From contig CATNEN010000007.1 in the NCBI GenBank assembly GCA_950097015.1, positions 8,030,001 through 8,094,000 on the forward strand: a stretch of DNA of 64,000 bases, written 5' to 3'. The DNA comes from Macrostomum hystrix (taxonomy: Eukaryota > Platyhelminthes > Macrostomidae). The stretch's first letter is position 1, and each line of letters begins with the position of its first letter. A program made the translations under genes and the position numbers. The notes under the pieces were generated by a model. That model was not told the origin of the DNA. It made no database searches and was given only the letters and a program-made list of their open reading frames with translations. Positions 20,450 through 32,152 of this stretch are shown piece after piece.

Positions 20450-23400
20450 CGCCCCGCTGAGCCGCGGCCAAGGTGCGTCCTCGACCACCGCGGCGTTTCC
20501 CTTTCTGCCTGCCTGTCCACTAAGCCTTCCCGGCACGTGACCTCGGGGTGTGCCAAGCGATGACTTAAACGCAAGGGAGCGCCGGCTGCAACTGCGTAAA
20601 GCGGGTCGGTCTGCAAAAAATATATTTAGCCTTGTAAGCAAGCGAAGGACATTCATCCCGGCTGTAACTGAGGTGGCTGTGAGAGCCGAAGCTTCATTGG
20701 CTGTCCCGCTGAGCTCTAGTCTCTTAACCAAATCCTTCGTTTCTCTATTATCCAGTCAGGCCTTGTCCTCCCTGTCCTCCTTGTCTGTCTCCGTGCAGCA
20801 TTTGCCTCCTCTCCCCATTTCGTCTTCGGCATCGGAAGCCTCTTCGCTCTTCTTGTCTTTCCCTTCTCTCTCTGTGCCGCACGCCTGCAGCCGGCAAATT
20901 CCCATTCTCTGACAAGGCCGCCCATCTTCACCCCATTCGCCCTCCCTTTGGGTCCCCCATAGAAGGGAATCGAGTAGGTAGTTAGGAAGCAGAGGGAGAC
21001 GGGAAGAAGTGACAGGGCGTTTGGGAGATGGGGAAGGCCGGAGAGCCCCGAGGGTTCATCGCAGCCTGTGGCGGCGCCATCTGGCAGTCTATTAAACCTG
21101 ATCCGGGCGCAGCATGAGGCTCTTATATATCTTTGCCTTGCCCTTAGTCTAGAATGAGGGTCTGCATAAGCTGGTCTCGCGTCTAAGTCCGATTGGATTC
21201 CGTCAGTTTTTTGTTGGATTCGCTTTCTCTCTTTCGCTGCCCCCGAAGTACTAAAAGTTTTCTGGCGCTTGCTTTAACTGCAGATGGGGAAGGCACACTC
21301 CTGCCCCGCGCCTTCGAGCTCCTGGAATGTCGGGGCGCGGTCGCTGACAGTTGGTAGAGGGGCTCCTCCGAGATTAGTCCATCAAAGTTTATTTACTCGC
21401 CAACCGCTTCCTGCGGGCCGAGGTACGCGCTTCGCGCTATCATTATCTTCTTCAGGCCCTGAGCGCACCAAATATACTTTTGGTGCCCGCGTTTTTATTT
21501 ATGCTTCTGTTTTTTCAGTTTCTCTTCCCTATCACTCTGTCGCACTATTCACTTGACCATTCAGTCTGATGCGGCACTTGTTGCGGAACTGATCCACTTC
21601 CTTGTTCGTAATCTCCTATTTAGTGTCGCACAGCCAGCTGAATGAGTCGGATTGCGATGCGTCGCGGATAATGGCTCCGGCACTTGGGCGGGGCCCGCGG
21701 CCTTTATGCCCTGACTCTGTGCTAATCGATTAATGCAAGACAGCTTTTTTTCGGACGCACAAATTGCCTCCACACCGAGCCGCTCCGACCTTGTAAAAAG
21801 CGCTGCCCGCTGAGGCATGCGAATAACGAGATCAATCGATCCCTGTTGATACGTCAAAGGCCGGTCTGATGTCTGGTTAGCAGAATAGGGGAGAACCTAT
21901 AGCCTGCAGAGGCCTTATTCCCAAGCAGCCACAAACCATTTCTTCCCCCCTTGCCGTATTCAAAGGACGCTTATTGTGCTCTCGGCCTCATAGCTCGCGT
22001 ACTCGTGCGCGAATTGTGTGGACAGACGGCAGGAAATTTGCTAGGTAAAAGGCGGAAGCCTCTACCCCCCGTGGCCTCGTCTGCCACTCGACTTGCTCGG
22101 GGCTGTGGATTCTTCCCGAGCGTGGGGCAGCTACGCGAGTCGTAGAGAAGATTGGCAGCACAACGTTGGAATATTTGGGACCGTAACTGGATCTGTCCTA
22201 TTTCCTATCCACCACCCAGGTGCGGACCCTGGCCTGGCCCGATGCCGAAAGAGTCTGGGCCGCATAAATAATAAATAATAGTTTGTTTACTGCCATCCGC
22301 CCTACAGAGTGGAACGGAGCTGCGATCGTGAGCGAATGGCAGCAGCGAGGAATAAAAAGGAAGGCTGGAATATTGATTGATGGATTAAATTGATTTCTGT
22401 TTATTACTTTCCCTACCCACTCAGTCCGACCTCGCCTTCTCTCGCTTGCCTGTGTTAAATAGTGGAAACCGGCCTCTCAATCTTGGCTGCGCATACGAGT
22501 TACCGCGCTAGCCGAGGAATCGAAAGCCCACTTTTCGATATTTCCACGACCACGGAAAGCCTCCAAGTTATTGGATGTTTTACACCAGCGATGACTGGGG
22601 ACCCCGATGCATGTAGTTTAGACTTTTTCCAACAATTAGCATTTACTTGCATTGTATTTTTTGACAGATCTGTCAAAAAACATCCAGCATTAATTTTGTT
22701 AAATACGGTAAAGTCAAGGCAAAATTGCTGCAGATAATTTGAGCTACATGCGACCGGAGGCATCTGTCATGCTCTGTGTTCCAGGCCAGTCAGTTTCGAT
22801 TTCAATGATAAAGCCGGAGCCGAGCGGTCGGTGAAAGCTAAAATGTCAAAGAAATGTCATCTCCTGCCCCGTGTAGGAAAGGGGCAGATGAGGGAGCTAC
22901 ATGCAGGGAGCAGAAAATGCAATATTGTTCGCTACAAACTGACAGGCTGCGGAATTGGCAGGCCCGTGTCAAAAAATAATCTTTGAGGAAGAGAAGTGAC
23001 GGATTTGAAGAATTATGTGTTTCAGAGAGCAGCTTACCTTTCAGACAGGCTGGACTAGTTGCTTGAGCTAGTCCCGGGGGCGGAGGGTCTGTGGGTGGGA
23101 ACTCCGGCATATGCCGGGGCTGTTACTAGGGACGACGTAGGCAATTTCTAGTGCATTGGTGGTGATTTTCCGCGCGGACTAGCTCTGCTGTGTTGCTGTT
23201 TTCTTCTCCTTTCCATCGCCTGGCAATTTTTCATTTCATAGGCAGCACGGCGTCAGAAAACACAGCGCTTAGCCAAGTGAAAATGGAGCGGGTGAAAGCG
23301 ACTCGCAGAGTCTATTGCTCCAGCTCCCCAGCTTCCCTCCGGACCAACCCGGCTCTCCATCATGCGCCGGTCTCTATCTACGGCTTGGGTCGGCGATCTG

Positions 23401-24440
23401 CGAATCTGTCGGGAGTCCCTCGAGGAAAGAGGGGAAGACGGAGAGAAGGATAGGATGGGGCTCTCCGGGGCCTGGGCCTGAGCTGCGGTAGCCACGGAAA
23501 GGCGTGCGGGATCAGATCCCACAGATTGGGAGGCGGGGCGTACAGCACTTTGTGGCAGTTTGAGGCATCGGGCCACTGCTGGAGATCAATTAGCCGAGTT
23601 ATGCTGATAGCACAGATGGCTGGAGCTGCAGAGAAAGTGGAGCAGTGCCGCAGTTAAATGAATTCTCTATATTGACTCAAGTCCCATCAGGCGTGCCTGT
23701 CCCGGCTGGCTGTCGCGATTCTGCCTGACTTGGCCCTGCAGACCCCGAAATCTGATCTGGCCTGGGTTTGGCCAATAACAATCATCATCAAATTCAAAAG
23801 CTGACCCTCTTGTGCTCCACTCTCTGCTCTGTGTGCTCAGACCTGACCAGCATAAAATAGGCTTAGCGCAGGATAGACTGCTCATTCATTTTTCCTGACT
23901 GCTCTTGTTAAAAAAAAGTGTACTTTTCTGAGGCCAGCCCAGCAGGTGAAACAGGCGACTGGTCGTTTGGGATTTACGGCGACTGTCGCTGCGTCTTCTG
24001 TATCACACGAAAGATGCTATGCATACTACTGCTACCCTCTTGTCAGTAGCTCAGTTGAAATGATTCCATGGGGACAAATTTTGTGATGACATTTTTTTAC
24101 AGCTTCAGTTAAATTAGGACAAAGGAGCCAACAAGTATATAAACTTACATATTGCTTCTTATTAACAAACTGCGTAAGTTTAATTCATGCATACTTTCTA
24201 GTACTTAATTAGTTGCTAGGCAATTCTTGCCGCGATGATTTGTGCTTTAAACTTTGTTTGCTTAAGAAACAATTGAAAAGCAGAGAGCTTTTTTATTCGC
24301 AACCATATTTATAGCACACTAATTTTTCTGGATCTTTGCTTTTGGCATTGAAGTAGAAAATTAATTTTGCTAGTTAAAAAAAAGTTTCAAATGCGAGCTT
24401 TAGCTCGTACTAGCAACATTACTAGCAACATGCCTGCTTT
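20450..24440. other. Intergenic region between the polo-like kinase and RWDD3-like genes
   Basis: Several GC-rich patches (20.45-20.95, 21.0-21.5, 21.9-22.3 and 23.3-23.6 kb) alternate with AT-rich DNA. No frame resembles a known protein on either strand. The patch next to 20.43 kb is the likely promoter of the kinase. TATATAT occurs at about 21124, without an associated gene that I can name. Confidence 0.35.
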
Positions 24441-24575
24441 GTTGCTTCCGTAAATGAAGACTGAGCAGTCCTGAGTCTAAACCCGAAGGTATGTGCACTT
24501 CTAACCACTAGAGAGTTTATAACCAGTGCTTTTTATTCACAACAGCAAGAGAACTATGTTTTTCTAAATTTTGAA

Positions 24576-24582
24576 ATTGCAG
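24576..24582 (+). promoter_or_regulatory. Splice (possibly trans-splice) acceptor of the RWDD3-like gene
   Basis: ATTGCAG follows a T-rich tract with a TTCTAAA branch-like motif. The nearest upstream donor, AAG before GTATGT at 24488/24489, cannot supply a start because its in-phase frame meets TGA at 24462 with no ATG after it. Confidence 0.6.
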
Positions 24583-25476
24583 TCAACCTCAGCGGAGGAG
24601 GAGGTCGCTGCCGTGCGCGCCATCTTTCCAGATCTTCTGGCGTCGGAGCCAAGTGACACGGAGCTGGATGACAGCGCAAGACATTGTGACGAACGCCTGC
24701 TGCTCCGATTGTCGGTCAGCCTGCCGCGCTCACACCTTCGGTGTCGCGTTGACTTGGACGCTGGCGCGCCGGGTTACCCGGACTCCGCCGCGCCTGGCAT
24801 TCGCGTCCGTGTCGATTCTTTCAACGACGATCTGGCAAAGACATTTCTCGCCGATCGACTGACGAAGGTGTTGGATTCAACGGCCGCCGCGCTGATTGGC
24901 GGGCCGACCCTGATGCAGCTGGTGCAGACTCTGCTTGACCAGCTCGATCAGCTCCAGTTGGAGCTTCTCGAAGGCTTGTCCGGCGATGGTGAAAGTGCAG
25001 CTGCAGCGGAGGCAAACTCCGCAACAGACAGCAGCCTTGGTGTAGCTGCAGCAGACAGCACTCGAACTGTTACTCAATGGCGTTGCGTCCTGGTCCACCT
25101 GGAGCACATGCGCAGCCGCAAGATTTACCTTGGCCACCTGCGTGACTGGACAAACAGTGCCGGCAACGGCTTCCGCTGTCGCGCCCTCCTGCACGACTGC
25201 CGATCCGGCATCGCCGCTCACCTGCTTCTAGCTGGCCCGACTGAGCAGGTGGCCGACTTCCTTCGTCGGCTGCGCACGGAGCGCGTCGATGTCGACTCAC
25301 GCGGACGGCCCTGCCGGGAGCGGCTGATGTCGGTGCTGCACGACCGCAGCGACTCCCAGCCAGCCAACGCTGCTGCTAAAGGCTTCTTGACGCTGGCCTG
25401 CTCGGAGGAGGCCGCTGTGCGGGCCGAGCTGGCGGAGTGCGGCTGCTCCGACTGGCTGCCCGTGGTACTCCACTGA
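24583..25476 (+). CDS. RWDD3: RWDD3 (RSUME)-like RWD-domain protein; coding exon lacks its own ATG
   Basis: The exon opens with STSAEEEVAAVRAIFPDLL directly behind the acceptor GAAATTGCAG and ends at TGA 25474. The start matches the N-terminal RWD helix of vertebrate RWDD3, which begins only one residue earlier. The C-terminal half is diagnostic: HLEHMRSRKIYL and RVDVDSRGRPCRERLMSVL parallel HLDHMRAK and KVDVDSSGKKCKEKMISVL of the mammalian protein. RWDD3 binds the SUMO E2 UBC9 and promotes sumoylation of, for example, IkB and HIF1A. A low-complexity Ala/Gln segment separates the two parts. No in-frame ATG lies between the acceptor and residue ~113, and an in-frame TAA lies just upstream. The start Met must therefore come from an unseen upstream exon or from a trans-spliced leader. 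Length, about 298 residues with the Met, is close to the family. Confidence 0.86.
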   Translation, partial: STSAEEEVAAVRAIFPDLLASEPSDTELDDSARHCDERLLLRLSVSLPRSHLRCRVDLDAGAPGYPDSAAPGIRVRVDSFNDDLAKTFLADRLTKVLDSTAAALIGGPTLMQLVQTLLDQLDQLQLELLEGLSGDGESAAAAEANSATDSSLGVAAADSTRTVTQWRCVLVHLEHMRSRKIYLGHLRDWTNSAGNGFRCRALLHDCRSGIAAHLLLAGPTEQVADFLRRLRTERVDVDSRGRPCRERLMSVLHDRSDSQPANAAAKGFLTLACSEEAAVRAELAECGCSDWLPVVLH

Positions 25477-25589
25477 GCTGGCGGCTTACCGCTGTCGCTT
25501 TGTTCGTCTTTCAAATGTTACTTCCGCCAGCGATCGTGTACTTTTACGAGTAGCAGCTTGCTCTGCTTCTCGCTTTCTGTTCTTCTGTA

Positions 25590-25668
25590 AGTCCCAGCTT
25601 ACAGCCATCTCCAGTCCCAGCTTACAGCCATCTCCAGTCCCAGCTTACAGCCATCTTCAGTCCCATCT
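25590..25668 (+). repeat. 23-bp repeat, about 3.5 copies, in the RWDD3-like 3' UTR
   Basis: CAGTCCCAGCTTACAGCCAT followed by CTC, repeated with minor changes, just before ATTAAA at 25686-25691, which may serve as the polyadenylation signal. Confidence 0.85.
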
Positions 25669-25699
25669 TCCAGCAAGCACATTCCATTAAAATGTCACT

Positions 25700-28060
25700 A
25701 AAAATGGTTAGCCACGGTAAAAACCGGAAAGCTGGCAGGAGATGGTTCACTAAGCGCAGTTGCAAAATCGGGCAAAACAGAGCAGCCAATTTGGCATCGA
25801 AATCACGTGGGACCGTTAATTAGGCGGGGGCGTTGGTCCTCACTAACAAGACTTCTGAAAATATCGAGTAATTAGCACAAATAGACAAATGTTAACTTCG
25901 AATAGACCTAACTTTCTTGGCTAGTTTGAATGACAATCGCGGATTGAGCCAATTTTCCCGTAGAGAAAACATTACCAACTACTTAGTGACTAGTAGCGTT
26001 ACGATTTATATAATTAAAAGACCAACGGATGACTGTCGAAGCTTTATACGAGTTTTTTATGGCTGCTAATTTTACCTATTTTTATTCAGATTGTGAATTG
26101 TTTGAAAGGACTATCTCGTCGTAGTTCTGTCGGTGAGTGTATTTTTATCTAGTAAATACTGCATTTGAATGCCAGGAGAATATTTCTGAACTGCTCTTCA
26201 TACTCACTGGAATTCAGGTGTGCCCACCTGAAACCTGTGTTTACAACTTTGCCATCATATCGGAACACCTGCGATTTTTCCTCAAGCCGAAATTCTCAAA
26301 CAACAAGACCACGCGGTGAGCTCGTGCTCAACCAAATCTCGTCCCGGCGTCTCCATGCCGTGCCTGCAACCTTTCACCTTCTTGCATCTCCCGGGGGTCT
26401 GGGGAGTCTGTTCTTGTCTTCCTCTTCCTGCGCGCATTGTTTCTCGGTCTCTTCTGCCATGCAAATCAAGATGAGAAATATTCAATGCTTAGACTGCTCT
26501 TCTTAGCCGGAATTGATGCACAAACATACAATGTCTACAAGCAAAATAATATTCTAATTTATTATTATCACCTTGCCGGAATTGCTTCAGCAATTTCTGT
26601 TCTGAAATGGTCAATATGAAGAAGCTAAATTTCAGTTGTCTGTTTTTTTCAGCTTAAATTTAAGATTTTCTGGATTTTTGTGAGTTAGTAGGGCTTATAT
26701 CTCCTCCTACTGCAGTCATCCCGTTATTTCTTGGAGCAAAGCTATTTGCTCATAAGTGAATACCATGCGCTTACGATGACATTGAGCAGGGCAGGGCTCA
26801 TAGTAACCTGCTGCGGGATATAGACATGCCTCTGCGGATTATGAAATTCTCACCTGGATAAGAACCAGCTCAAACTAAGAATGGAGTAAGAAACGCAACA
26901 GAACTATGCAAGCAAATGCGAGCAGAAGAATGGGGAGATGAAATATTGTCCTACCTTACAGACACCTTGAGAAATCAAATGGATTATTTAGAGGCTAAAG
27001 GTGCTGGTTTTCTAAGAGAATATTGCGCTGAGCACAAGAGACCGAGCCTGATTCCCTAGATGCGCCAGTTCAGACGTCATCTGCCTTTTAATGGATCATT
27101 TTAGCTTGGTTCGCCTGGGCCTAAGCGGACTAAGGATTGTGAATCAGCGAATCCAGTACAGCAGTACAGCAGTTGTTGCAGTAAGCAGTTTTTGTTAAAA
27201 AATCACATACAAAATAGTCTGCCAACTTGAGCTAAAAAAACATGTAGCTTGGGAAATTATTGAGCACAGAGCAAATATTAGACTATATATGCATGATTTG
27301 GACCGCCGAAACCGCTTTTCATGGCTGCTTTGCGTATGGTTATCTGCAGGCGAGTGTTATGAGCGAATGGCTGCATGATTGATCATGAAAGCGAATCTGT
27401 CCCAAGGTGCGAATGAGCGGACGCATTCGGGAACTGAGGAGTATTTTCGCCTTTAGTCCAGTCCTGCCATCACTGCACCTGTGTCTAACCATTGCTACGA
27501 GTATGCCCCCCCCGGCCGCCGTGTCTCTCATATTCGCCGACAAGTTACATCTAGCTCATTAATCTCGTTCCGAATGGGTGCGCAACCTTCCCCCGTACTA
27601 TAGCAGGCTTGGAGGATTCCTACGGCAGGTCATTGCGGCTGATAATGAAGGTCCCAGTCGCGAAAGTCTCGATTTTCGATTCTTGATTTCACGGCGTCAA
27701 TTGGACGCCAGGCCTGACCAATCAGAGCAGCTCGCCGAGATTATGATCCATTTGTAAGCGCTTCGAATCCGACCCGCGTCCCACCCCCGCTGCTGACGTT
27801 GAATTAAGGCGCAGAGTGACGAGATAAAGAGGCCTAAACTGCTGCCTTCCATCCGCCTTGCCCCGTGAGTGGTCTGAAACAGAGCCTTCAGGCAGTCGAG
27901 ATAAATCTGACAGGCCGAGCCACTGATAAGTGCAGGCTGAGCAGCTTAGCAGTGGAAGCAGGGCTAGTGCACTGATATAGACTACCCGGCTGAGTCAAGG
28001 CTGAAACGCCCAGTAACCACCTCCGACCTCCGTCACCGTGGTGCCTGCAAACCGAACTGA
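25700..28060. other. Intergenic region upstream of the GPCR
   Basis: No convincing exon was found on either strand. The frames near 26.1-26.6 kb lack family resemblance and good starts. A GC-rich patch at 27.4-28.07 kb is the likely promoter and 5' UTR of the receptor gene. Confidence 0.35.
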
Positions 28061-28071
28061 AACCTGTCGCC

Positions 28072-29337
28072 ATGGCAACCGCAGCGCCAACCATCGTCAC
28101 CACCAGCAGCTGGGAGGATCAGGAGCACTACAGGTTGTTCGCCGACTGGTCTCAGCTGGTGACAGCCCTAGCGCTCTACCCGATCGTTTGCCTGCTGGGA
28201 GCGGCGGGCAGCTGCCTCAGCATCGCCGTGTTCAGCAGGCGCCAGATGCGCAACAGCACCAACGCCTTCCTGACGGCTCTGGCGCTCGCCGATCTGCTGA
28301 AACTCGCCAACGACTTTCTCTACTTCCCGGCCACGCTGGCTGGTCGCCACGGGGGCGGCGAGTTCGCCGCCAGGGTCTACCCGGTCGCCTACTTCCTATC
28401 GCAGTACTCAGCCGGCTGCGCCGCCTGGCTCACCGTTGCCGTGGCAACCGAGCGCTGGCTGATGGTGACGCAGCCCGGCTGGAGCCGCAGCGGTCTCACT
28501 GTGCGCAAGGCCCGCCTGACCGCGCTAGCCGTCTTCTTCGTCGTGCTGGCCGTCACGGCGCCGCACCTGCTCCGCTACGAGGCCAGCTGCAACTCGGACT
28601 TGCTGGCGGACAGCGATGTCAGTGACGCCACCGTCGCCACTTCCTCTCCGGGTGACGGCAACTGCACGCTGGCGCCCGGGCCGAGTCGGCTGTGGCGCAG
28701 TCTCGGCTCGCGGGCGCAGCTGTACATCCGCTTCCACAGCTGCCTGCGCTCCCTGGTGCCGCTGCTGCTGCTGGTCAGTCTGAACACGCACATCGCCCTG
28801 ACGTTACGGGTCAGCCGGGCCAACCGGCGGAAGCCGCCGGCCGCGAGAGGCCGGGCCACCAGAGCCCTGGTGGCGGTGATCCTGTGCGCTATCCTGCTCA
28901 CCACGCCGGACTCCGTGCTGTCGACGCTCGGCTGGGGCTACACCGAGGCCGGGACCAGCTTCCGCCGAGGCGTGCGCGAAATCTCCGACCTGCTGCTGAC
29001 CATCAACTCGGCCGCCAACTTCTTTCTGTACGCCGCCTTTAACAGCGCCTTCCGGCGCAACCTCGTGGCCGTCTGCGCCGGCCGGCGTCAGCGCTGGCCG
29101 CTTCGCCGACGGACTGCGCTGGGCCAGCTGGCTCGCTCGGCGCGGGCTCTGGCGCCGCCTGCTGCGCCGATGTCCCAGCAGGCGTCGCGTCCGTCGCCAC
29201 GGCCGCAGCCACAGCCCTCAATTAAGGGGATTGACGAGGTCAGCGCGGAGGAGCCCCGGTGTCTTCGCGTGGTTTCGCCGCTGCTGCACCGCGCCAGCTC
29301 CGGTCTATCCGTGTCGCCTCCGCTGGACCAGCTCTGA
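28072..29337 (+). CDS. Class A G-protein-coupled receptor, invertebrate peptide-receptor type, intronless
   Basis: A 421-residue frame with start context GCCATGG. Seven hydrophobic segments lie at about 28-55, 64-90, 103-130, 148-166, 225-247, 264-288 and 302-325. Family marks are LALAD in TM2 (Asp74), ERW (127-129) in place of DRY, and NSAANFFLY (312-320) in place of NPxxY. The TM7 form NSxxNFxxY is usual in FMRFamide/myosuppressin-like and orphan invertebrate receptors, so a neuropeptide ligand is likely but not shown. A sequon NCT (197-199) lies in the second extracellular loop. The TM1 Asn (GN) is replaced by Ser47, I see no Cys at the usual TM3 start (about residue 103), and TM6 lacks CWxP. 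The cytoplasmic tail is Arg/Pro/Ser-rich. AATAAA at 29544-29549 ends the unit. Confidence 0.85.
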   Translation: MATAAPTIVTTSSWEDQEHYRLFADWSQLVTALALYPIVCLLGAAGSCLSIAVFSRRQMRNSTNAFLTALALADLLKLANDFLYFPATLAGRHGGGEFAARVYPVAYFLSQYSAGCAAWLTVAVATERWLMVTQPGWSRSGLTVRKARLTALAVFFVVLAVTAPHLLRYEASCNSDLLADSDVSDATVATSSPGDGNCTLAPGPSRLWRSLGSRAQLYIRFHSCLRSLVPLLLLVSLNTHIALTLRVSRANRRKPPAARGRATRALVAVILCAILLTTPDSVLSTLGWGYTEAGTSFRRGVREISDLLLTINSAANFFLYAAFNSAFRRNLVAVCAGRRQRWPLRRRTALGQLARSARALAPPAAPMSQQASRPSPRPQPQPSIKGIDEVSAEEPRCLRVVSPLLHRASSGLSVSPPLDQL

Positions 29338-29543
29338 CACAATTCCAACGTTGAGCCCAATGTGGCCCCGCAGTGATTCCATCAAATAGTCTGCTGTTGT
29401 GATTCCCACTGTCTTTTATCTGTAAATCCTTGAGCCTATCAATGCAGAAATGATCACATTTTCGGATTCCCGTCTTATTTTTACCTATTCTATGCTTGTA
29501 ATCATCGGTGATTCAACACACGTGTTCTTTCTACTCAATTGTG

Positions 29544-29549
29544 AATAAA
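29544..29549 (+). terminator. AATAAA polyadenylation signal of the GPCR gene
   Basis: Canonical hexamer about 207 bp after the stop, on the gene strand. Confidence 0.6.
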
Positions 29550-29789
29550 GCTCGTTAAAAAAACTGATAGGGACAATTTCAGCCCAGCTCGCGAGTTCTA
29601 GTCTCATGGCACTCTTACTGATGAGTGAGCATCACGTCGTTTTTGCGAAAGAAACAACAACAAAAAGTTGCAAAGCATTTTTGCTAATTCTCAAAGGATA
29701 ACATGCCCTAAGAAAATGGGCTTTCATTTGTTTAATTGGTGCCGCAGTTGCCAACCCATTCAAAGGCATCAGTTGGTGACAGTCGACCC

Positions 29790-29925
29790 GCAGCCAGCGA
29801 CTACTGAGCACATACACACGCGCAGGTGTGAACGAGTACATCTGCCCTCAGGTTCTTGAAATGTCATGGGATTATATACAAGCCTTCTCTCCGCGGCTGC
29901 GCCCCAAATCAATGTGGCCTCGGTC
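29790..29925 (-). mobile_element. SINE family 1, truncated copy
   Basis: Shares CAAGCCTTCTC, GCGGCTGCGCCC and ATGTGGCCTCG, plus the ACATCTGCCCT block, with the fuller copy at 57631-57983, in reverse orientation. The tRNA-like head is missing or degraded. Confidence 0.65.
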
Positions 29926-30391
29926 AATATTCTTGATAATATTCTCATAATAACAGTTAAATAAAATTAATTTGCCCAATCCTTCTGCTTAATCCAGCAG
30001 ATTTACCTGTTGATAATCTAAATTTTACATGACTCGTTTCTAAGCAATTTCTAGATCCCAACAATGTCATGGCTTCTGTTACACACGAATTCCATTGGGT
30101 AAAGGCCGCGATTTTAAAGTCAATGAGTCTGTGAATTTAGAATTATACTCGTATTTAGACGAAGATAAAAAAGCTGATAAAAATTGGTAGAAAAGACAAA
30201 ACGAAGCTCCGTAGACAATGTGGCTTTCAGGAGATCATGTTTTAGGGCTATTAAAAAGTGAATTCAATATGACTGGTTGGTTTCCTGCACTCCATCAATT
30301 AGAAGATAGAAAACAAGTGTATTTTGCTTTCTTGTCGATTGAGTACTAGAAGGTTAACGCTTTGCGAGCCTAAAATATAAAAATAAAAGGG

Positions 30392-31722
30392 CAATTCAAA
30401 CTGACGGGATGACATTCAAACTGACGGGATGTCATTCAAGCTGACGGGATGACATTCAAACTGACGGGATGACATTCAAGCTGACGGGATGACATTCAAG
30501 CTGACGGGATGTCATTCAAGCTGACGGGATGACATTCAAGCTGACGGGATGACATTCAAGCTGACGGGATGACATTCAAACTGACGGGATGACATTCAAG
30601 CTGACGGGATGTCATTCAAGCTGACGGGATGACATTCAAGCTGACGGGATGTCATTCAAGCTGACGGGATGACATTCAAGCTGACGGGATGTCATTCAAG
30701 CTGACAGGATGACATTCAAGCTGACGGGATGTCATTCAAGCTGACGGGATGACATTCAAGCTGACGGGATGACATTCAAGCTGACTGGATGTCATTCAAG
30801 CTGACGGGATGTCATTCAAGCTGACGGGATGACATTCAAGCTGACGGGATGTCATTCAAGCTGACGGGATGACATTCAAGCTGACGGGATGACATTCAAG
30901 CTGACGGGATGACATTCAAGCTGACGGGATGGCATTCAAGCTGATGGGATGACATTCAAGCTGATGAGATGACATTCAAGCTGACGGGATGACATTCAAG
31001 CTGACGGGATGACATTTAAGCTGATGGGATGACATTTAAGCTAATGGGATGACATTCAAGCTGACGGGATGACATTCAAGCTGACGGGATGACATTCAAG
31101 CTGACGGGATGACATTCAAGCTGATGGGATGACATTCAAGCTGACGGGATGTCATTCAAGCTGACGGGATGTCATTCAAGCTGACTGGATGTCATTCAAG
31201 CTGACGGGATGTCATTCAAGCTGACGGGATGACATTCAAGCTGACGGGATGACATTCAAGCTGACGGGATGACATTCAAGCTGACGGGATGACATTCAAG
31301 CTGACTGGATGTCATTCAAGCTGACGGGATGACATTCAAGCTGACGGGATGACATTCAAGCTGACGGGATGTCATTCAAGCTGACGGGATGACATTCAAG
31401 CTGACGGGATGACATTCAAGCTGACGGGATGACATTCAAGCTGACGGGATGTCATTCAAGCTGACGGGATGACATTCAAGCTGACGGGATGACATTCAAG
31501 CTGACTGGATGTCATTCAAGCTGACGGGATGACATTCAAGCTGACTGGATGTCATTCAAGCTGACGGGATGACATTCAAGCTGACGGGATGACATTCAAG
31601 CTGACGGGATGACATTCAAGCTGACGGGATGTCATTCAAGCTGACGGGATGACATTCAAGCTGACGGGATGACATTCAAGCTGACGGGATGACATTCAAG
31701 CTGACGGGATGACATTCAACAT
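30392..31722 (+). repeat. 20-bp minisatellite, about 66 copies
   Basis: Units of GACATTCAAGCTGACGGGAT, with a frequent GTCATT variant and rare ACTGG and GATGG variants. The GA/GT variant order is irregular, so no fixed higher-order period is evident. It is intergenic, between the GPCR and TRPM genes, and fused to the next array. Confidence 0.97.
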
Positions 31723-32152
31723 TCAACATTCAACAGCACACACAGCACACACAGCACACACAGCACACACACAGCGCGCACAGCACACACAGCGCCCACA
31801 GCACACACACAGCACACACACGGCACACACAGCACACACAGCACACACAGCACACACAGCACACACAGCACACGCAGCGCACACAGCACACACAGCACAC
31901 ACAGCACAGCACACACAGCACACGCAGCGCACACAGCACACACAGCACACACAGCACAGCACACACAGCACACACAGCACACACAGCACACACAGCACAC
32001 ACAGCACACACAGCACACACAGCGCACACAGCACACACAGCACACACAGCACACACAGCACACAGCACACACAGCACACACAGCACACACAGCACACACA
32101 GCACACACAGCACAGCACACACAGCACACACAGCACACACAGCACACACAGC
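31722..32152 (+). repeat. ACACACAGC microsatellite-like array
   Basis: CACACAGCA repeats with occasional GCGC and ACGC changes. They produce long Cys-Val-Leu or His-Thr-Ala frames in several registers on both strands. It directly follows a CATTCAA triplication that ends the 20-bp array. Confidence 0.95.

Noticed and set aside
21284-21556. Possible small protein gene
   Set aside because: Low-complexity Ser/Arg/Pro translation, with no conserved motif and no splice context.
30392-31722. CRISPR array
   Set aside because: Units are directly adjacent with no unique spacers, and the genome is eukaryotic. The same applies to all other arrays here.
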